This document shows, piece after piece, positions 53,300-62,827 of a DNA stretch of 64,000 nt. Location: NCBI RefSeq assembly GCF_003051055.1, contig NZ_QAON01000004.1, forward strand, positions 213,351 through 277,350, in the 5' to 3' direction. Below the pieces are notes generated by a model. That model made no database searches and was not told where the DNA came from. It was given only the letters and a program-made list of their open reading frames with translations. Every line of letters starts with the position of its first letter. Position 1 is the stretch's first letter. Origin of the DNA: Agitococcus lubricus. GTDB lineage: Bacteria > Pseudomonadota > Gammaproteobacteria > Pseudomonadales > Moraxellaceae. A program made the translations under genes and the position numbers.

Positions 53300-53632
53300 T
53301 TATTTTGCAGTTTGAGCAGTCGCCATATAAGTAATCATGGCTTCAAAATCGGGGGGTGTACACGTGGCGCATAAGCCGCCCGCAGGCATGGCATTAAATC
53401 CTTGAATCGCGTGTTGTACTAAAGTGGGCAATCCTTTTTCTAGGCGTTTTTCCCATGCCGCTTTATCACCGATTTGTGGCGCTGGATTTGCTGCATTGGC
53501 GTGACACGTTTTACAGCTTTGTTCAAAGAGTATTTGTTGTTGTTCGCTCAGGGTGACTGGCTGTAGATGGGGTTGTTTACTACAAGCCGCTAACCCCATG
53601 AGGGATAGACTAAAAAACAGGATTTTGTGCAT
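53300..53632 (-). CDS. Cytochrome c5-type lipoprotein
   Basis: A 110-aa monohaem cytochrome. The signal MHKILFFSLSLMGLAAC ends in a lipobox (LAAC, Cys17). Haem is bound by CKTCH (Cys40, Cys43, His44) and probably Met in FNAMPAGG. A second pair, CATC, is the disulfide seen in cytochromes c5. It is the first gene of the three-gene unit with the ALO-type flavoprotein and PLP enzyme. All three carry export signals, so it is likely their electron acceptor in the periplasm. AraC is upstream on the same strand. Confidence 0.9.
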   Translation of the reverse strand: MHKILFFSLSLMGLAACSKQPHLQPVTLSEQQQILFEQSCKTCHANAANPAPQIGDKAAWEKRLEKGLPTLVQHAIQGFNAMPAGGLCATCTPPDFEAMITYMATAQTAK

Positions 53633-53734
53633 ATCACCTTTCCCAACGGAATATAATTATTGTCGTATCTTAGAAATGATTGCTCATTGATACTAGCACA
53701 GGATGGGACAACTAGGGGGATATTTTCGGCCATT

Positions 53735-54757
53735 TTATCCCTGCCGATAACCTTGTGGCGAAACCCCCATCCAACGATGAAAAGCACGCCTAAAACTCGC
53801 GGCTTCGCTATAACCCAACACAGCGGCAGCTTGTTCTACCGTCACCCGTTTATTGGCTAAAAGTTGTTTGGCTAATTGCTGACGGACAAGCTCAACTTGC
53901 GCTTGAAAATCGGTTTGGGCAGCGTGTAACTTACGTCTTAAGGTACGCTCTGACATAGCTAAACGCTTAGCGACTTCGGGCATACTTGGCCAATAGTTGG
54001 GGCGTGCTTTTAAGGCTTGTTGTACTTTTTGGATAATATCTTCGCTACGTAATACAGGATGTTGTTGGTCAACCAATAACTGTTGGCACAGTAATAATAA
54101 TTGTTTCGCGGTGAGTGCATTGGCGGTTTTAAGCGGTAAAGACAACAAACGGTTGTCCATACTAAATTGGCAATCGGCTTGTTGATAAAAAATAGGACAA
54201 CGTAAATAGTCTTGTAAGGCGTGATGATAACTGGGTTGTTGCCCGATAAAATGAACAAGTAACGGCGAAAAATCTTCGCCCATTAATTGCCGTGCCACAT
54301 GCGTAAAACCACAAATTAACTCTTCGGGGGCAAATTGCGCCAGTGCTGGCAACGGATAATCCAGTTGCGCACGAATCATAAACTCTTCGGGGTGCTCTAA
54401 CGCCTCCAAACTCATAAAACTACTGGTCAGACGATAATAATCTAAGCCGTATTTTATCGCCTCACCCACGGTTGGCGCACTTAACATGGCATGCCCCAAG
54501 ATGCCATAACTAGAGACATTCACACGCGCACCAATCATCAAACCTAAATCTTGATGCCCTTGCTCATAAAACAACACTAGTAAACGCTCGTAATCTTCTG
54601 CGGCTAAACGACAATCATCTTCAGCTAATAACCGTATATCCTCCAATTGTAAACATGCTGCGAGTTGTGCTTCCTTAAACCCATTCGCTAACGCCCAGTC
54701 TACCAATATCATGGCAATATAGGCAGGAATATGGCGTTGTTGTATTAGCAAGCTCAT
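53735..54757 (-). CDS. AraC-family transcriptional regulator
   Basis: A 340-aa regulator with an N-terminal Arabinose_bd-like domain (about 20-210, as in OruR/ArgR-type AraC proteins) and a C-terminal AraC HTH pair: MSERTLRRKLHAAQTDFQAQ, then LGYSEAASFRRAFHRWMGVS. It lies 102 bp upstream of the cytochrome/ALO/PLP operon on the same strand and is a natural candidate to control it, though it is also divergent from the KdpD-like gene by 112 bp. Inducer unknown. Confidence 0.92.
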   Translation of the reverse strand: MSLLIQQRHIPAYIAMILVDWALANGFKEAQLAACLQLEDIRLLAEDDCRLAAEDYERLLVLFYEQGHQDLGLMIGARVNVSSYGILGHAMLSAPTVGEAIKYGLDYYRLTSSFMSLEALEHPEEFMIRAQLDYPLPALAQFAPEELICGFTHVARQLMGEDFSPLLVHFIGQQPSYHHALQDYLRCPIFYQQADCQFSMDNRLLSLPLKTANALTAKQLLLLCQQLLVDQQHPVLRSEDIIQKVQQALKARPNYWPSMPEVAKRLAMSERTLRRKLHAAQTDFQAQVELVRQQLAKQLLANKRVTVEQAAAVLGYSEAASFRRAFHRWMGVSPQGYRQG

Positions 54758-54869
54758 GCCATAAATCTCTTCATTTTTTACACCTTTTTTATACTATTTG
54801 AGGAATACTGACTAGCAAGATTTAGCATAACACCCACTGCGTTGACACGCGGTGTGCAAGGCAGAGCGT

Positions 54870-56342
54870 ATGTATAAGCCCTTATCCTCCCGTCTGTTAG
54901 CGATTAGCTGTGTGATTATCATGGCGACTTTGTTATTTAGTCAGGTATTTGCTTGGTTGTCTGCCACCAATATCGCTATGCTTTATTTATTGATGGTCAT
55001 GATGCTCAGTGCCTACTATGGCCGACAGGCGGGTATTTTCAGCGCCGTACTTGCCGTATTGGCATTTGATTTCTTTTTTGTCGAACCCAGATTATCGTTT
55101 AGTGTCGAAGACTGGCAGTATTTAATCACGTTTGCGGTGATGCTGATTAGTGCCCTCACGGTCAGCCAACTCATCAACACCTTACGCGATGGTCAACAAA
55201 AAAGTGATGCTCAAGCCGAACAAAACCAGCAACTCTATTTATTTGCTAAACAATTAGTCAGTGCTTTAACGCCACAGGACATCTTTGCCATTTGCCAAGA
55301 ATTTATCGAAACCAATCTGGCACTCAAAGTCGCTTTTTATCTCTCGCCTAACGCGCTCGCTAACAGCGAAGAGATGATATTTGGCGATTTTACTGAGCAC
55401 GAAAAACGCACACTGACTCGGTTTTTGGCACAAGATTTGGCGTCAGCCAACATGTTTTATGATGCAGATAACCATTATTTTCCCCTTAAAGGCCAAACCC
55501 GCTTACGTGGTATGATGCGTATTATCAACCCCCAAGCTATCGCAAAAACACGCCTAGAAACTATTGCCTCCCTTGTTGCCGTCGCACTTGAGCGTTGGCA
55601 TTACATTGATGTCAGTGAACAACAAATGTGGCAAATTAAAAGCGAACAGCTACGTAACTCCATTTTAAGCGCCGTCTCACATGATATTCGGACACCATTA
55701 ACCATTATTTATGGTTTAGCCGACCAGTTATCTACAGAACTACGTGACAGCACGCACCAAGACCGTATTCGTCAAATTTGCCAACACAGCTTACACTTAA
55801 ATAAAATGGTCAGTAGTTTGTTAGAATTGTCTAAACTACAATCGGGACATGTTGTCTTAAAGTGGGAATGGCTACCTGTCGAAGAATTGATTGGTAGTGC
55901 GTTACAAGAGCTTAAGCCCTTATTACATAAGCATCCTATTGTTTTACCCCAATCACTAGACGCTGTAATTTACGGCGATGAGTTATTATTACAACGTGTC
56001 ATCAGTAATTTATTGGATAATGCCATTAAATATTGTCAGGGTGAGGGCGAGATAAAAATTGGGGTAAAAAGCGAAGCTGATACCTTTTATTTAAGCATTG
56101 CCAACCCTGCACCTTTAATGACTCATGCACAGCTCACACATATTTTTACCCCTTTTCAACGCTTAGCACACACCTCACATCCGCATGGGATAGGTTTGGG
56201 TTTGGCTATTTGCCAACAAATTATCCATGCGCATCACGGTGACATTAGCTGCCATTGTGAAACTGCACCTGATAGCCAACAGTCTTATGTAGTCATGACC
56301 ATCCGCCTGCCCACTCCCCTACAACCACAGGTGCCATCATGA
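54870..56342 (+). CDS. Short KdpD-like sensor histidine kinase
   Basis: A 490-aa kinase resembling only the C-terminal half of KdpD. Four membrane spans of a DUF4118 domain (about 8-115) precede a GAF-like region (about 135-255). The HisKA box is VSHDIRTPLTIIYGL; then LLDNAIKYC and HGIGLGLAICQQI in the ATPase domain. The N-terminal KdpD/Usp sensor of full KdpD (about 900 aa) is absent. AAGG precedes the ATG at 54870; a GTG 18 bp upstream is an alternative. Its TGA overlaps the response-regulator ATG by 4 bp. Confidence 0.88.
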   Translation: MYKPLSSRLLAISCVIIMATLLFSQVFAWLSATNIAMLYLLMVMMLSAYYGRQAGIFSAVLAVLAFDFFFVEPRLSFSVEDWQYLITFAVMLISALTVSQLINTLRDGQQKSDAQAEQNQQLYLFAKQLVSALTPQDIFAICQEFIETNLALKVAFYLSPNALANSEEMIFGDFTEHEKRTLTRFLAQDLASANMFYDADNHYFPLKGQTRLRGMMRIINPQAIAKTRLETIASLVAVALERWHYIDVSEQQMWQIKSEQLRNSILSAVSHDIRTPLTIIYGLADQLSTELRDSTHQDRIRQICQHSLHLNKMVSSLLELSKLQSGHVVLKWEWLPVEELIGSALQELKPLLHKHPIVLPQSLDAVIYGDELLLQRVISNLLDNAIKYCQGEGEIKIGVKSEADTFYLSIANPAPLMTHAQLTHIFTPFQRLAHTSHPHGIGLGLAICQQIIHAHHGDISCHCETAPDSQQSYVVMTIRLPTPLQPQVPS

Positions 56343-57055
56343 TCAGTTCAGCGATACGCTCCCATATTTTAGTGGTTGAAGACAATACAGATATTCGGCA
56401 ATTACTCTACCAAGCCTTAATCAAAGCAGACTTTCAGGTGAGTTTGGCCGCTAATCTCAGCCAAGCGAATGCTTATTTCAGAGAGGACAAAACTCACCCA
56501 GAGTTAATTATTTTAGATTTAGGGTTACCCGATGGCGACGGTAGCCAATGGATTAGCCAATTACGACTTTGGTCTACGCTGCCGATTATTGTGTTATCTG
56601 CACGTTTTGCCGAACACGATAAAATCCATGCGCTTGATGCAGGCGCAGATGACTACTTAACCAAACCGTTTAGTACCGACGAACTATTAGCACGGGTACG
56701 GGCACAATGTCGTCGCTTAGTCCAATTACGTCAACAAAACGCACAACAGGCCATGATTCAATTTGCTGACTTTCATTTTGACCGTCATCAACAACAATTA
56801 TGGCAAGGCACCAACCTGATTCATCTCACCCATATTGAAGCACAATTACTGGCTGTTTTAACGGCACATGCAGGCCAAGTATTAACCCATCGGCAATTAT
56901 TGGTAGCCGTTTGGGGCGGTGAATTTAGCGAAGAATCGCACTACTTACGCATTTATATCCGCCATTTACGCAAAAAAATTGAGTCAGACCCCGCCCGTCC
57001 TAAATATCTACTCACCGAAGTCGGTGTCGGTTATCGCTTTTTATTAAGCGGTTAG
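56339..57055 (+). CDS. KdpE-like OmpR-family response regulator
   Basis: A 238-aa regulator. The receiver has VVEDNTDIR and phospho-acceptor Asp60 in LIILDLGLPDGDG, with KPFSTDEL. The winged helix is typical OmpR/KdpE (THIEAQLLAVLTAH, YIRHLRKKIESD, GVGYRF). It overlaps the kinase gene and is followed 94 bp later by kup, so the pair probably controls this K+ transporter rather than kdpFABC, which is not in the window. The kup leader has a palindrome that may be its site. Confidence 0.92.
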   Translation: MISSAIRSHILVVEDNTDIRQLLYQALIKADFQVSLAANLSQANAYFREDKTHPELIILDLGLPDGDGSQWISQLRLWSTLPIIVLSARFAEHDKIHALDAGADDYLTKPFSTDELLARVRAQCRRLVQLRQQNAQQAMIQFADFHFDRHQQQLWQGTNLIHLTHIEAQLLAVLTAHAGQVLTHRQLLVAVWGGEFSEESHYLRIYIRHLRKKIESDPARPKYLLTEVGVGYRFLLSG

Positions 57056-57100
57056 CTCGCTGTTTGACTTTCTTTAGCCATCACACAAAGTACAAATACA

Positions 57101-57125
57101 CTTAAAAAACTAACGTTTAGTTAAG
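57101..57125 (+). promoter_or_regulatory. Palindrome in the kup promoter region
   Basis: CTTAAAAAACTAACGTTTAGTTAAG has AACTAA and TTAGTT arms around a 3-nt centre, with CTTA/TAAG ends. It is 25-49 bp before the kup ATG, a possible KdpE-like site. Confidence 0.35.
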
Positions 57126-57149
57126 TCGTAAACAAGATAGGAGTTTACT

Positions 57150-59003
57150 ATGTCTAGCACAACCCGCACCCGTGCGTTAGCCATTGCTGCCTTGGGTGTT
57201 GTCTATGGTGATATTGGCACCAGTCCACTATACGCCTTCAAAGAAGCCTTTGCTCATGGCTTAGCGCCAACTGAATTTAATGTCTTAGCCAGTCTTTCTG
57301 CTTTTTTTTGGGCAATTTTATTAGTTATTACACTCAAATATATCTTGGTGGTATTGCGTTATCATAACAAGGGTGAAGGGGGCGTGTTGTCCTTATTGGC
57401 CTTAGCCAATCAGCAAATCAGTCAACAAGGTAAATTAACGACCGTTATTTTTAGCTTAGGCGTATTTGCCGCTGGTTTATTTTATGCGGATGCGTTTATT
57501 ACCCCTGCAATTTCCGTGTTATCGGCGGTAGAAGGGACAGAAATTGTTGCGCCTAGCCTTAAACCGTGGATTATCCCCATTACCCTTGCCATTTTAATCA
57601 GCTTATTTGTTGTGCAACGTTTAGGCACTCAGCGAATTGGCGGGCGGGTCTTTGGCCCGATTGTCATTACATGGTTTGTGACCCTTGCTGTCTTAGGTAT
57701 CCATGCTATTCTCGCACAGCCCAGTGTCTTAAAAGCACTGAACCCTATGTATGCAATGGAGTTTTTTATCCAGTATCCCAGTGCAGGCATCTTATTATTG
57801 TCTGCTGTTTTTTTGGCACTCACAGGTGGAGAGGCATTATATGCGGATATGGGACACTTTGGCGCACGTCCTATTCGTTTAGCGTGGTTAGGTTTAGTGT
57901 GGCCGAGTTTAGTGTTAAATTATTTTGGTCAAGGGGCGTTAATTTTGCAAAATCCCAGTGCAGTGGCCAATCCTTTTTATTTGCTTGCGCCTGATAGTAT
58001 GATGATTTTTTTGGTGATTTTGGCAACACTAGCCACCATTATTGCCTCTCAAGCCACCATCGCAGGCGCTTACTCGCTGACTGTTGAGGCCTCACGTCTG
58101 AATTTGTTGCCACGTATTAATGTCATTCACACCTCAAATACCGAACAAGGTCAAATTTATATCCCCTTTATTAACTGGTTAATGTTGTTAGGCGTAGTGA
58201 CTTTAGTCTTAGTTTTTCAATCGTCTGGTGCTTTAGCCGCTGCTTATGGCTTGGCCGTTTCTGGGACGATGCTCATTACCAGTTTATTATTGATGTTAAT
58301 TGTCTATCATCAAGGTCACCATAAACGCGGGTTAATGCTGAGTCTATTAGGTTTATTTGCCACCTTAGAGCTGATATTTGTGATTGCCAATAGCAGCAAG
58401 TTTTTCACAGGCGGTTGGTTGCCTGTATTGGTAGGTTGTATCGTATTTGGTCTGTTTTATATTTGGCGCAAAGGCAAAAATGCGCTCAGTGCCGAACGTC
58501 GCCAATTAAGTTTAGCAATAAATCAATTACCTCTCTTAGTCAATGATATGCACTGCGTACAAGGTACCGCGATTTATTTAAGTTCTGACCCCGACTTAAT
58601 CCCCAGTGCGTTATTACACAACCTTAAACACTATCAAGTCATTCACCAACATAATGTGTGTTTAACCGTAGAAACCCTCAATATGCCCTTTGTGGACGAT
58701 GCACAGCGTGTCAGTCTCACGGTATTAAGCCCACAATTAGCCCAATTGACTATTCGGTTCGGCTTTCGCGAAGAGCCTTTATTGATGCCTATTCTGCAAA
58801 AAGTTCCGTTAGACTGGTCTTTTGATCCACTACACACGTCATTTTTTGTCTCCGACACTTTAATTCGTCATCATGCTAACACATTGAATCGGCTAGAGTT
58901 TGGGGTATTTAATGTCTTATTTAGACAAGCAGGCGAAGTCTATAGTTTCTTTGGTTTACCTGCGAATCGTACTGTTATGTTAGGCACACAAGTCAACTTA
59001 TAA
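57150..59003 (+). CDS. kup: Kup-type K+ uptake transporter
   Basis: A 617-aa K+/H+ symporter of the KUP/HAK family, inner membrane, with about twelve spans in the first 440 residues and a cytosolic tail. GVVYGDIGTSPLYA (about 17-30) is the family signature, and EGGVLSLLAL follows. Length is that of E. coli Kup (622 aa). AGGAG lies 6 nt before the ATG. It follows the KdpDE-like pair. Confidence 0.96.
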   Translation: MSSTTRTRALAIAALGVVYGDIGTSPLYAFKEAFAHGLAPTEFNVLASLSAFFWAILLVITLKYILVVLRYHNKGEGGVLSLLALANQQISQQGKLTTVIFSLGVFAAGLFYADAFITPAISVLSAVEGTEIVAPSLKPWIIPITLAILISLFVVQRLGTQRIGGRVFGPIVITWFVTLAVLGIHAILAQPSVLKALNPMYAMEFFIQYPSAGILLLSAVFLALTGGEALYADMGHFGARPIRLAWLGLVWPSLVLNYFGQGALILQNPSAVANPFYLLAPDSMMIFLVILATLATIIASQATIAGAYSLTVEASRLNLLPRINVIHTSNTEQGQIYIPFINWLMLLGVVTLVLVFQSSGALAAAYGLAVSGTMLITSLLLMLIVYHQGHHKRGLMLSLLGLFATLELIFVIANSSKFFTGGWLPVLVGCIVFGLFYIWRKGKNALSAERRQLSLAINQLPLLVNDMHCVQGTAIYLSSDPDLIPSALLHNLKHYQVIHQHNVCLTVETLNMPFVDDAQRVSLTVLSPQLAQLTIRFGFREEPLLMPILQKVPLDWSFDPLHTSFFVSDTLIRHHANTLNRLEFGVFNVLFRQAGEVYSFFGLPANRTVMLGTQVNL

Positions 59004-59009
59004 CGTGAT

Positions 59010-59049
59010 GCTCTGTTCAATGGCATTTGGAAATCGCTTTGAGCAGAGC
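59010..59049 (+). terminator. Hairpin after kup
   Basis: GCTCTG-T-TCAA pairs with TTGA-G-CAGAGC (10 of 11 positions) over an 18-nt loop, 7 bp past the kup stop. No U-run follows. Confidence 0.4.
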
Positions 59050-59142
59050 GCATAAAAATACAGTCGTATAATCACAAGGTTTTTAGCGCATTTTAGTTTA
59101 TCATCTAGTACTTTCGTCCTATTAACCACTGTGGACTGTCTT

Positions 59143-60426
59143 ATGTTAAGTGACCGAATCAATCGAATATTGCCTTATATCAAAACAGGTGGCCGTCGTT
59201 TACCTGTCCCTAAAGACCTCTCGCGCATCACCACCATTGACAGAGAGCGTGAATGTGACGCACAACAATTAGGTTTGCCCGCAGATGCTATTGATAAAAT
59301 TTGGCAAAGTGTTGAAGCCTATTATAAAACGGGATTACACCCAGCCATTACCTTAGTGATTCGCTATAAAGGCCACATTGTGATGAGTCGTGGCTTGGGT
59401 TATAGCCATGTTGGAGCGGAAGGTGAATCGCCTGATGATGGGTCAAAATTAGCGACTGCTGATACCCCCATTTGTTTATTTTCTGGTTCTAAAGCGATTA
59501 GCGCCATGCTGATACATAAATTAGCCGAGGAAGGTAAACTCAAGCTCCATGACCGCGTATGCCAATATATTCCCGAGTATGCTTCACATGGAAAACACCT
59601 AACCACCATTCACGATTTATTGACTCACAAGGCAGGCATTCGCATTATGCCAGTTGCCAATCCTGAACCCGCTTTAATGTTTGATTTTGATGCCGTCGTG
59701 AAAATTTTGGCCGAATCGCCTCCCGTTGGTACACCCAAAAAACATCAAGCCTATCATGCAGTTACCGCAGGCTATATTTTGGGCGCGATTGCACAAAATG
59801 CGTCGGGCGAAACACTCCCACAACTGCTCAATCGTATCTTGGCGAAACCCTTAGGCTGTGAACATTTTACTTTTGGTGTCGATGAAACCCGCCGCCACGA
59901 AATTGCACTCAGTCATGCCACAGGGGTTGATAAAGTGCCCATTGCCAGCAAAATGATAGAGCACATGCTGGGCGTGAATGACCGCGAAATTATCGATGCC
60001 ATCAACTCACCCGAAGGCCTATCTGCCGTTGTCCCTGCCGCGAACATTTATTGTAGTGCCGAAGAAGCCTGTCGTTTTTATCAAATGTTATTAGATGGCG
60101 GCCTGTGGCAAGGCCAACGGGTATTTGAAGCAGCCACTGTCGCCAACGCTACACGACGGGGCGCATTACGTTTTGACCACTCTGCCAAAGCACCCATGCG
60201 TTATTCGGCTGGCTTTATGCGCGGCGAAAAATTATGGACGATTTTTGGTGCAAACACCGCCGATGCCTTTGGTCATTTAGGCTTTATCAATATTTTGTGT
60301 TGGGCTGACACTGCACGTGATATTTCGGTGGCGTTTTTAAATACGGGCAAATCTTTAGCACCCGAAGGATTTATTGGTTTTGCGAACGTAACCAGTACGA
60401 TTAGTTCTGTTTTTAAGGCTAAATAA
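59143..60426 (+). CDS. Beta-lactamase-fold serine hydrolase (EstB-like esterase)
   Basis: A 427-aa member of the class C beta-lactamase / EstB esterase family. The nucleophile motif SxxK is in FSGSKAIS (Ser near 115). LLTHKAGI follows. A Tyr in the AYHAVTAGYILG region is the likely general base. FGHLGF is the KTG-like end motif. No signal peptide is obvious, so it is more likely an esterase than a beta-lactamase. The ATG at 59143 is preferred over a GTG at 59131. Stand-alone gene. Confidence 0.87.
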   Translation: MLSDRINRILPYIKTGGRRLPVPKDLSRITTIDRERECDAQQLGLPADAIDKIWQSVEAYYKTGLHPAITLVIRYKGHIVMSRGLGYSHVGAEGESPDDGSKLATADTPICLFSGSKAISAMLIHKLAEEGKLKLHDRVCQYIPEYASHGKHLTTIHDLLTHKAGIRIMPVANPEPALMFDFDAVVKILAESPPVGTPKKHQAYHAVTAGYILGAIAQNASGETLPQLLNRILAKPLGCEHFTFGVDETRRHEIALSHATGVDKVPIASKMIEHMLGVNDREIIDAINSPEGLSAVVPAANIYCSAEEACRFYQMLLDGGLWQGQRVFEAATVANATRRGALRFDHSAKAPMRYSAGFMRGEKLWTIFGANTADAFGHLGFINILCWADTARDISVAFLNTGKSLAPEGFIGFANVTSTISSVFKAK

Positions 60427-60432
60427 CCTGCT

Positions 60433-60462
60433 TAGGGATTGGGCTTATTTACCTAATCCCTA
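60433..60462. terminator. Terminator between hydrolase and unknown gene
   Basis: TAGGGATT pairs with AATCCCTA (8 bp), extended by GG/CC, in the gap between two convergent genes. No U-run on the plus strand. Confidence 0.5.
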
Positions 60463-60500
60463 CCAATTCGTGAGGGCATAATTTTTTCGAAATCAATTAT

Positions 60501-60980
60501 TTAGGGTGCAATGCATGGTCTAAAAATAGCTTGATTATCTTTGCGCAAAAAAACATGAAATGTGTCATGTTTATCTTGATAATTTAAGCTCACGCCTTCT
60601 TGGTGACAGCTTAACGCCAAGACCGAACAGCCAAAATAATTGTTATAGGTTTGAATCGGCCACTTTAAAAAACGACCATCAGCCAAACGTGCTTTTAAAA
60701 AATAGTCATGCTCTTCGATTCGTTTATTGGTGTTTGATTTCCATTCGACCCAAGCACAACAATTTTCTACTTCATTAATCACAAAAGCGATAATCAGCCA
60801 TGTATAACCCTCTTGGTCAACATAAGCCTCTGTTTGTGTTTCATTAGCTTTTAAAAACTCAAAGGCTTCAGCATTACGATTATTGAGCGTGTCTCCCCAA
60901 AAAGACGTGGTAAAAATACCTAAGCCTTCAGGCGCAGGCTCTTCCTCAACGCCCCACTCTAGAAAATCATCGCTTGGCAT
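60501..60980 (-). CDS. Unknown protein (159 aa)
   Basis: A 159-aa protein with no signal or membrane span. It starts acidic (MPSDDFLEWGVEEEPAPEGL) and holds several aromatic strands (YTWLIIAFVIN, YFLKARLADGRFLKWP, YNNYFGCSVLAL). I do not recognise a family. It looks like a small beta-rich domain. AAGGAG lies 6 nt before the ATG at 60980; a start at 61004 is less likely. It is divergent from the ligase gene by 215 bp. Confidence 0.6.
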   Translation of the reverse strand: MPSDDFLEWGVEEEPAPEGLGIFTTSFWGDTLNNRNAEAFEFLKANETQTEAYVDQEGYTWLIIAFVINEVENCCAWVEWKSNTNKRIEEHDYFLKARLADGRFLKWPIQTYNNYFGCSVLALSCHQEGVSLNYQDKHDTFHVFLRKDNQAIFRPCIAP

Positions 60981-61195
60981 TCGTCTCTCCTTACAAAAAA
61001 GCAATCTGCCTCTCGCTCGAAATAGCAGACAATTGTATATTAGCTACCCTGAAGGTTTAGGCCACCTCCACTAAACCTTGTAGTTCCTAATCAATGACTT
61101 GATTAGACCAACGCATAATCCATGCGTGTAAAGATAATAAAACAGTGTATTAAGCCTACACTGACCCTTTTTGGTTTATAAACGAGACAACCATA

Positions 61196-62827
61196 ATGAG
61201 CATGATGCAGCAACCTTTATTAATTTCTTCTTTAATCGAACACGCCATTGTTAATCATCCCAATGCCGAAATTGTGAGCCGTCAAGTGGAAGGCGGTATT
61301 TTTAAGTACACTTATGGCCAAGCGGCAAAACGCGCAAAGCAAGTGGCCAATGCCCTCACCCAAAAATTAGGCATTCAACAAGGCGACCGTATTGGCACGT
61401 TGGCATGGAACACCTATCGTCATTACGAATTATATTTTGGCATTAGTGGCATTGGTGCAATTACCCATACCATTAACCCACGTTTATTTCCCGAACAAAT
61501 TATTTATATTATTAATCATGCGGCTGACCGTTTTATTTTTATCGATTTAACCTTTTTACCCTTACTCGAAGCGGTCGCCAGCCACATTAGCAAGGTAGAA
61601 GGCATTGTGGTGTTAACCGACAAAGCGCACATGCCAGCCAGTAGCAAATTAACCAATTTATTATGTTATGAAGAATTAATTGCCGATGCCAGTACCGAAT
61701 ACACATGGCCAGCTTTAGACGAAAATGCCGATGCGGCTTTATGTTATACCTCTGGCACAACAGGAAATCCTAAAGGGGTGATGTACACGCATCGCTCCAC
61801 TGTATTACACGCGATGGCCGCTGCTCAATATAATGCGTTAAACATTACGCCTGATACCATTTTATTACCTGTTGTACCAATGTTTCATGTTAACGCATGG
61901 GGAACACCCTATGCCGCGACGATGATGGGCGCAAAATTGGTATTACCTGCACATGGGATGGATGGTGCGTCGTTATATGAATTAATTAATGGTGAACAAG
62001 CCAATTTATTGTTGGGTGTGCCGACTGTTTGGTTAGGTTTATTAAATTATTTAGACTCGATTAATGCCAAATTAGACTCGGTTAAAAATGTGGTGGTTGG
62101 CGGTTCGGCTGCACCATTGTCGATGATTAAAGCCTTCCAAGAAAAACACGATGCCTTTTTGATTCACGCATGGGGCATGACCGAATTAAGCCCCTTGGGT
62201 ACAGTCAATAGCATGACCCGCAACATGGCAGCCCTCCCCTTAGAGCAACGTTATCACGCCCAATTAAAACAGGGTCGCCCTGTGTATGGGGTGGAGATTA
62301 AAATTGTCGATGATAACGGTACAGAACTCGCGCGTGATGGCAAAGCCTTTGGCCGTTTATTGGTCAGAGGCCCGTGGGTGGTTGATAGCTATTATTTGAA
62401 TGAGGATAAAAAATCCTTTGTTGATGGTTGGTTTGATACAGGGGATGTGGCCACGATTGACAGCGAAAACACCATGCAAATCGTTGACCGCTCTAAAGAT
62501 GTGATTAAATCAGGCGGTGAATGGATTAGCTCAATTGATTTAGAAAATGCCGCTGTGGGTCATCCTGCGCTTAAAGAATGCTGTGTGATTGGGGTTTATC
62601 ATCCAAAGTGGGATGAACGTCCGTTGTTATTAGCCATCAAAAAAGAAGGTGCAGAAGTCACTGAAGCCGAGGTCATTAACTATTTAAGTGACAAAGTCGC
62701 TAAATGGCAATTACCTGATGCTGTCGTGTTTGTACCCGATTTACCCCACACCGCAACAGGTAAATTATTAAAGACAGGCGTTAGAGAAACGTATAAGAAC
62801 TATTTAGTAGAAAATGGCAAGGCTTAA
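61196..62827 (+). CDS. Medium/long-chain acyl-CoA ligase (AlkK-like)
   Basis: A 543-aa AMP-forming ligase. [11 protein letters not shown] is the ATP/AMP loop (about 182-192). [23 protein letters not shown] is typical of AlkK/FadD3-type fatty-acid ligases. [10 protein letters not shown] and [10 protein letters not shown] follow, and the C-terminal catalytic Lys is in [11 protein letters not shown]. Cytoplasmic; should activate medium or long fatty acids. It is the second acyl-CoA ligase of the window. It ends convergently with the ABC gene, their stop codons overlapping in TTAA. Confidence 0.92.
   Translation: MSMMQQPLLISSLIEHAIVNHPNAEIVSRQVEGGIFKYTYGQAAKRAKQVANALTQKLGIQQGDRIGTLAWNTYRHYELYFGISGIGAITHTINPRLFPEQIIYIINHAADRFIFIDLTFLPLLEAVASHISKVEGIVVLTDKAHMPASSKLTNLLCYEELIADASTEYTWPALDENADAALCYTSGTTGNPKGVMYTHRSTVLHAMAAAQYNALNITPDTILLPVVPMFHVNAWGTPYAATMMGAKLVLPAHGMDGASLYELINGEQANLLLGVPTVWLGLLNYLDSINAKLDSVKNVVVGGSAAPLSMIKAFQEKHDAFLIHAWGMTELSPLGTVNSMTRNMAALPLEQRYHAQLKQGRPVYGVEIKIVDDNGTELARDGKAFGRLLVRGPWVVDSYYLNEDKKSFVDGWFDTGDVATIDSENTMQIVDRSKDVIKSGGEWISSIDLENAAVGHPALKECCVIGVYHPKWDERPLLLAIKKEGAEVTEAEVINYLSDKVAKWQLPDAVVFVPDLPHTATGKLLKTGVRETYKNYLVENGKA

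Noticed and set aside
59143..60426. A true beta-lactamase.
   Set aside because: No signal peptide and motifs nearer to EstB-type esterases.
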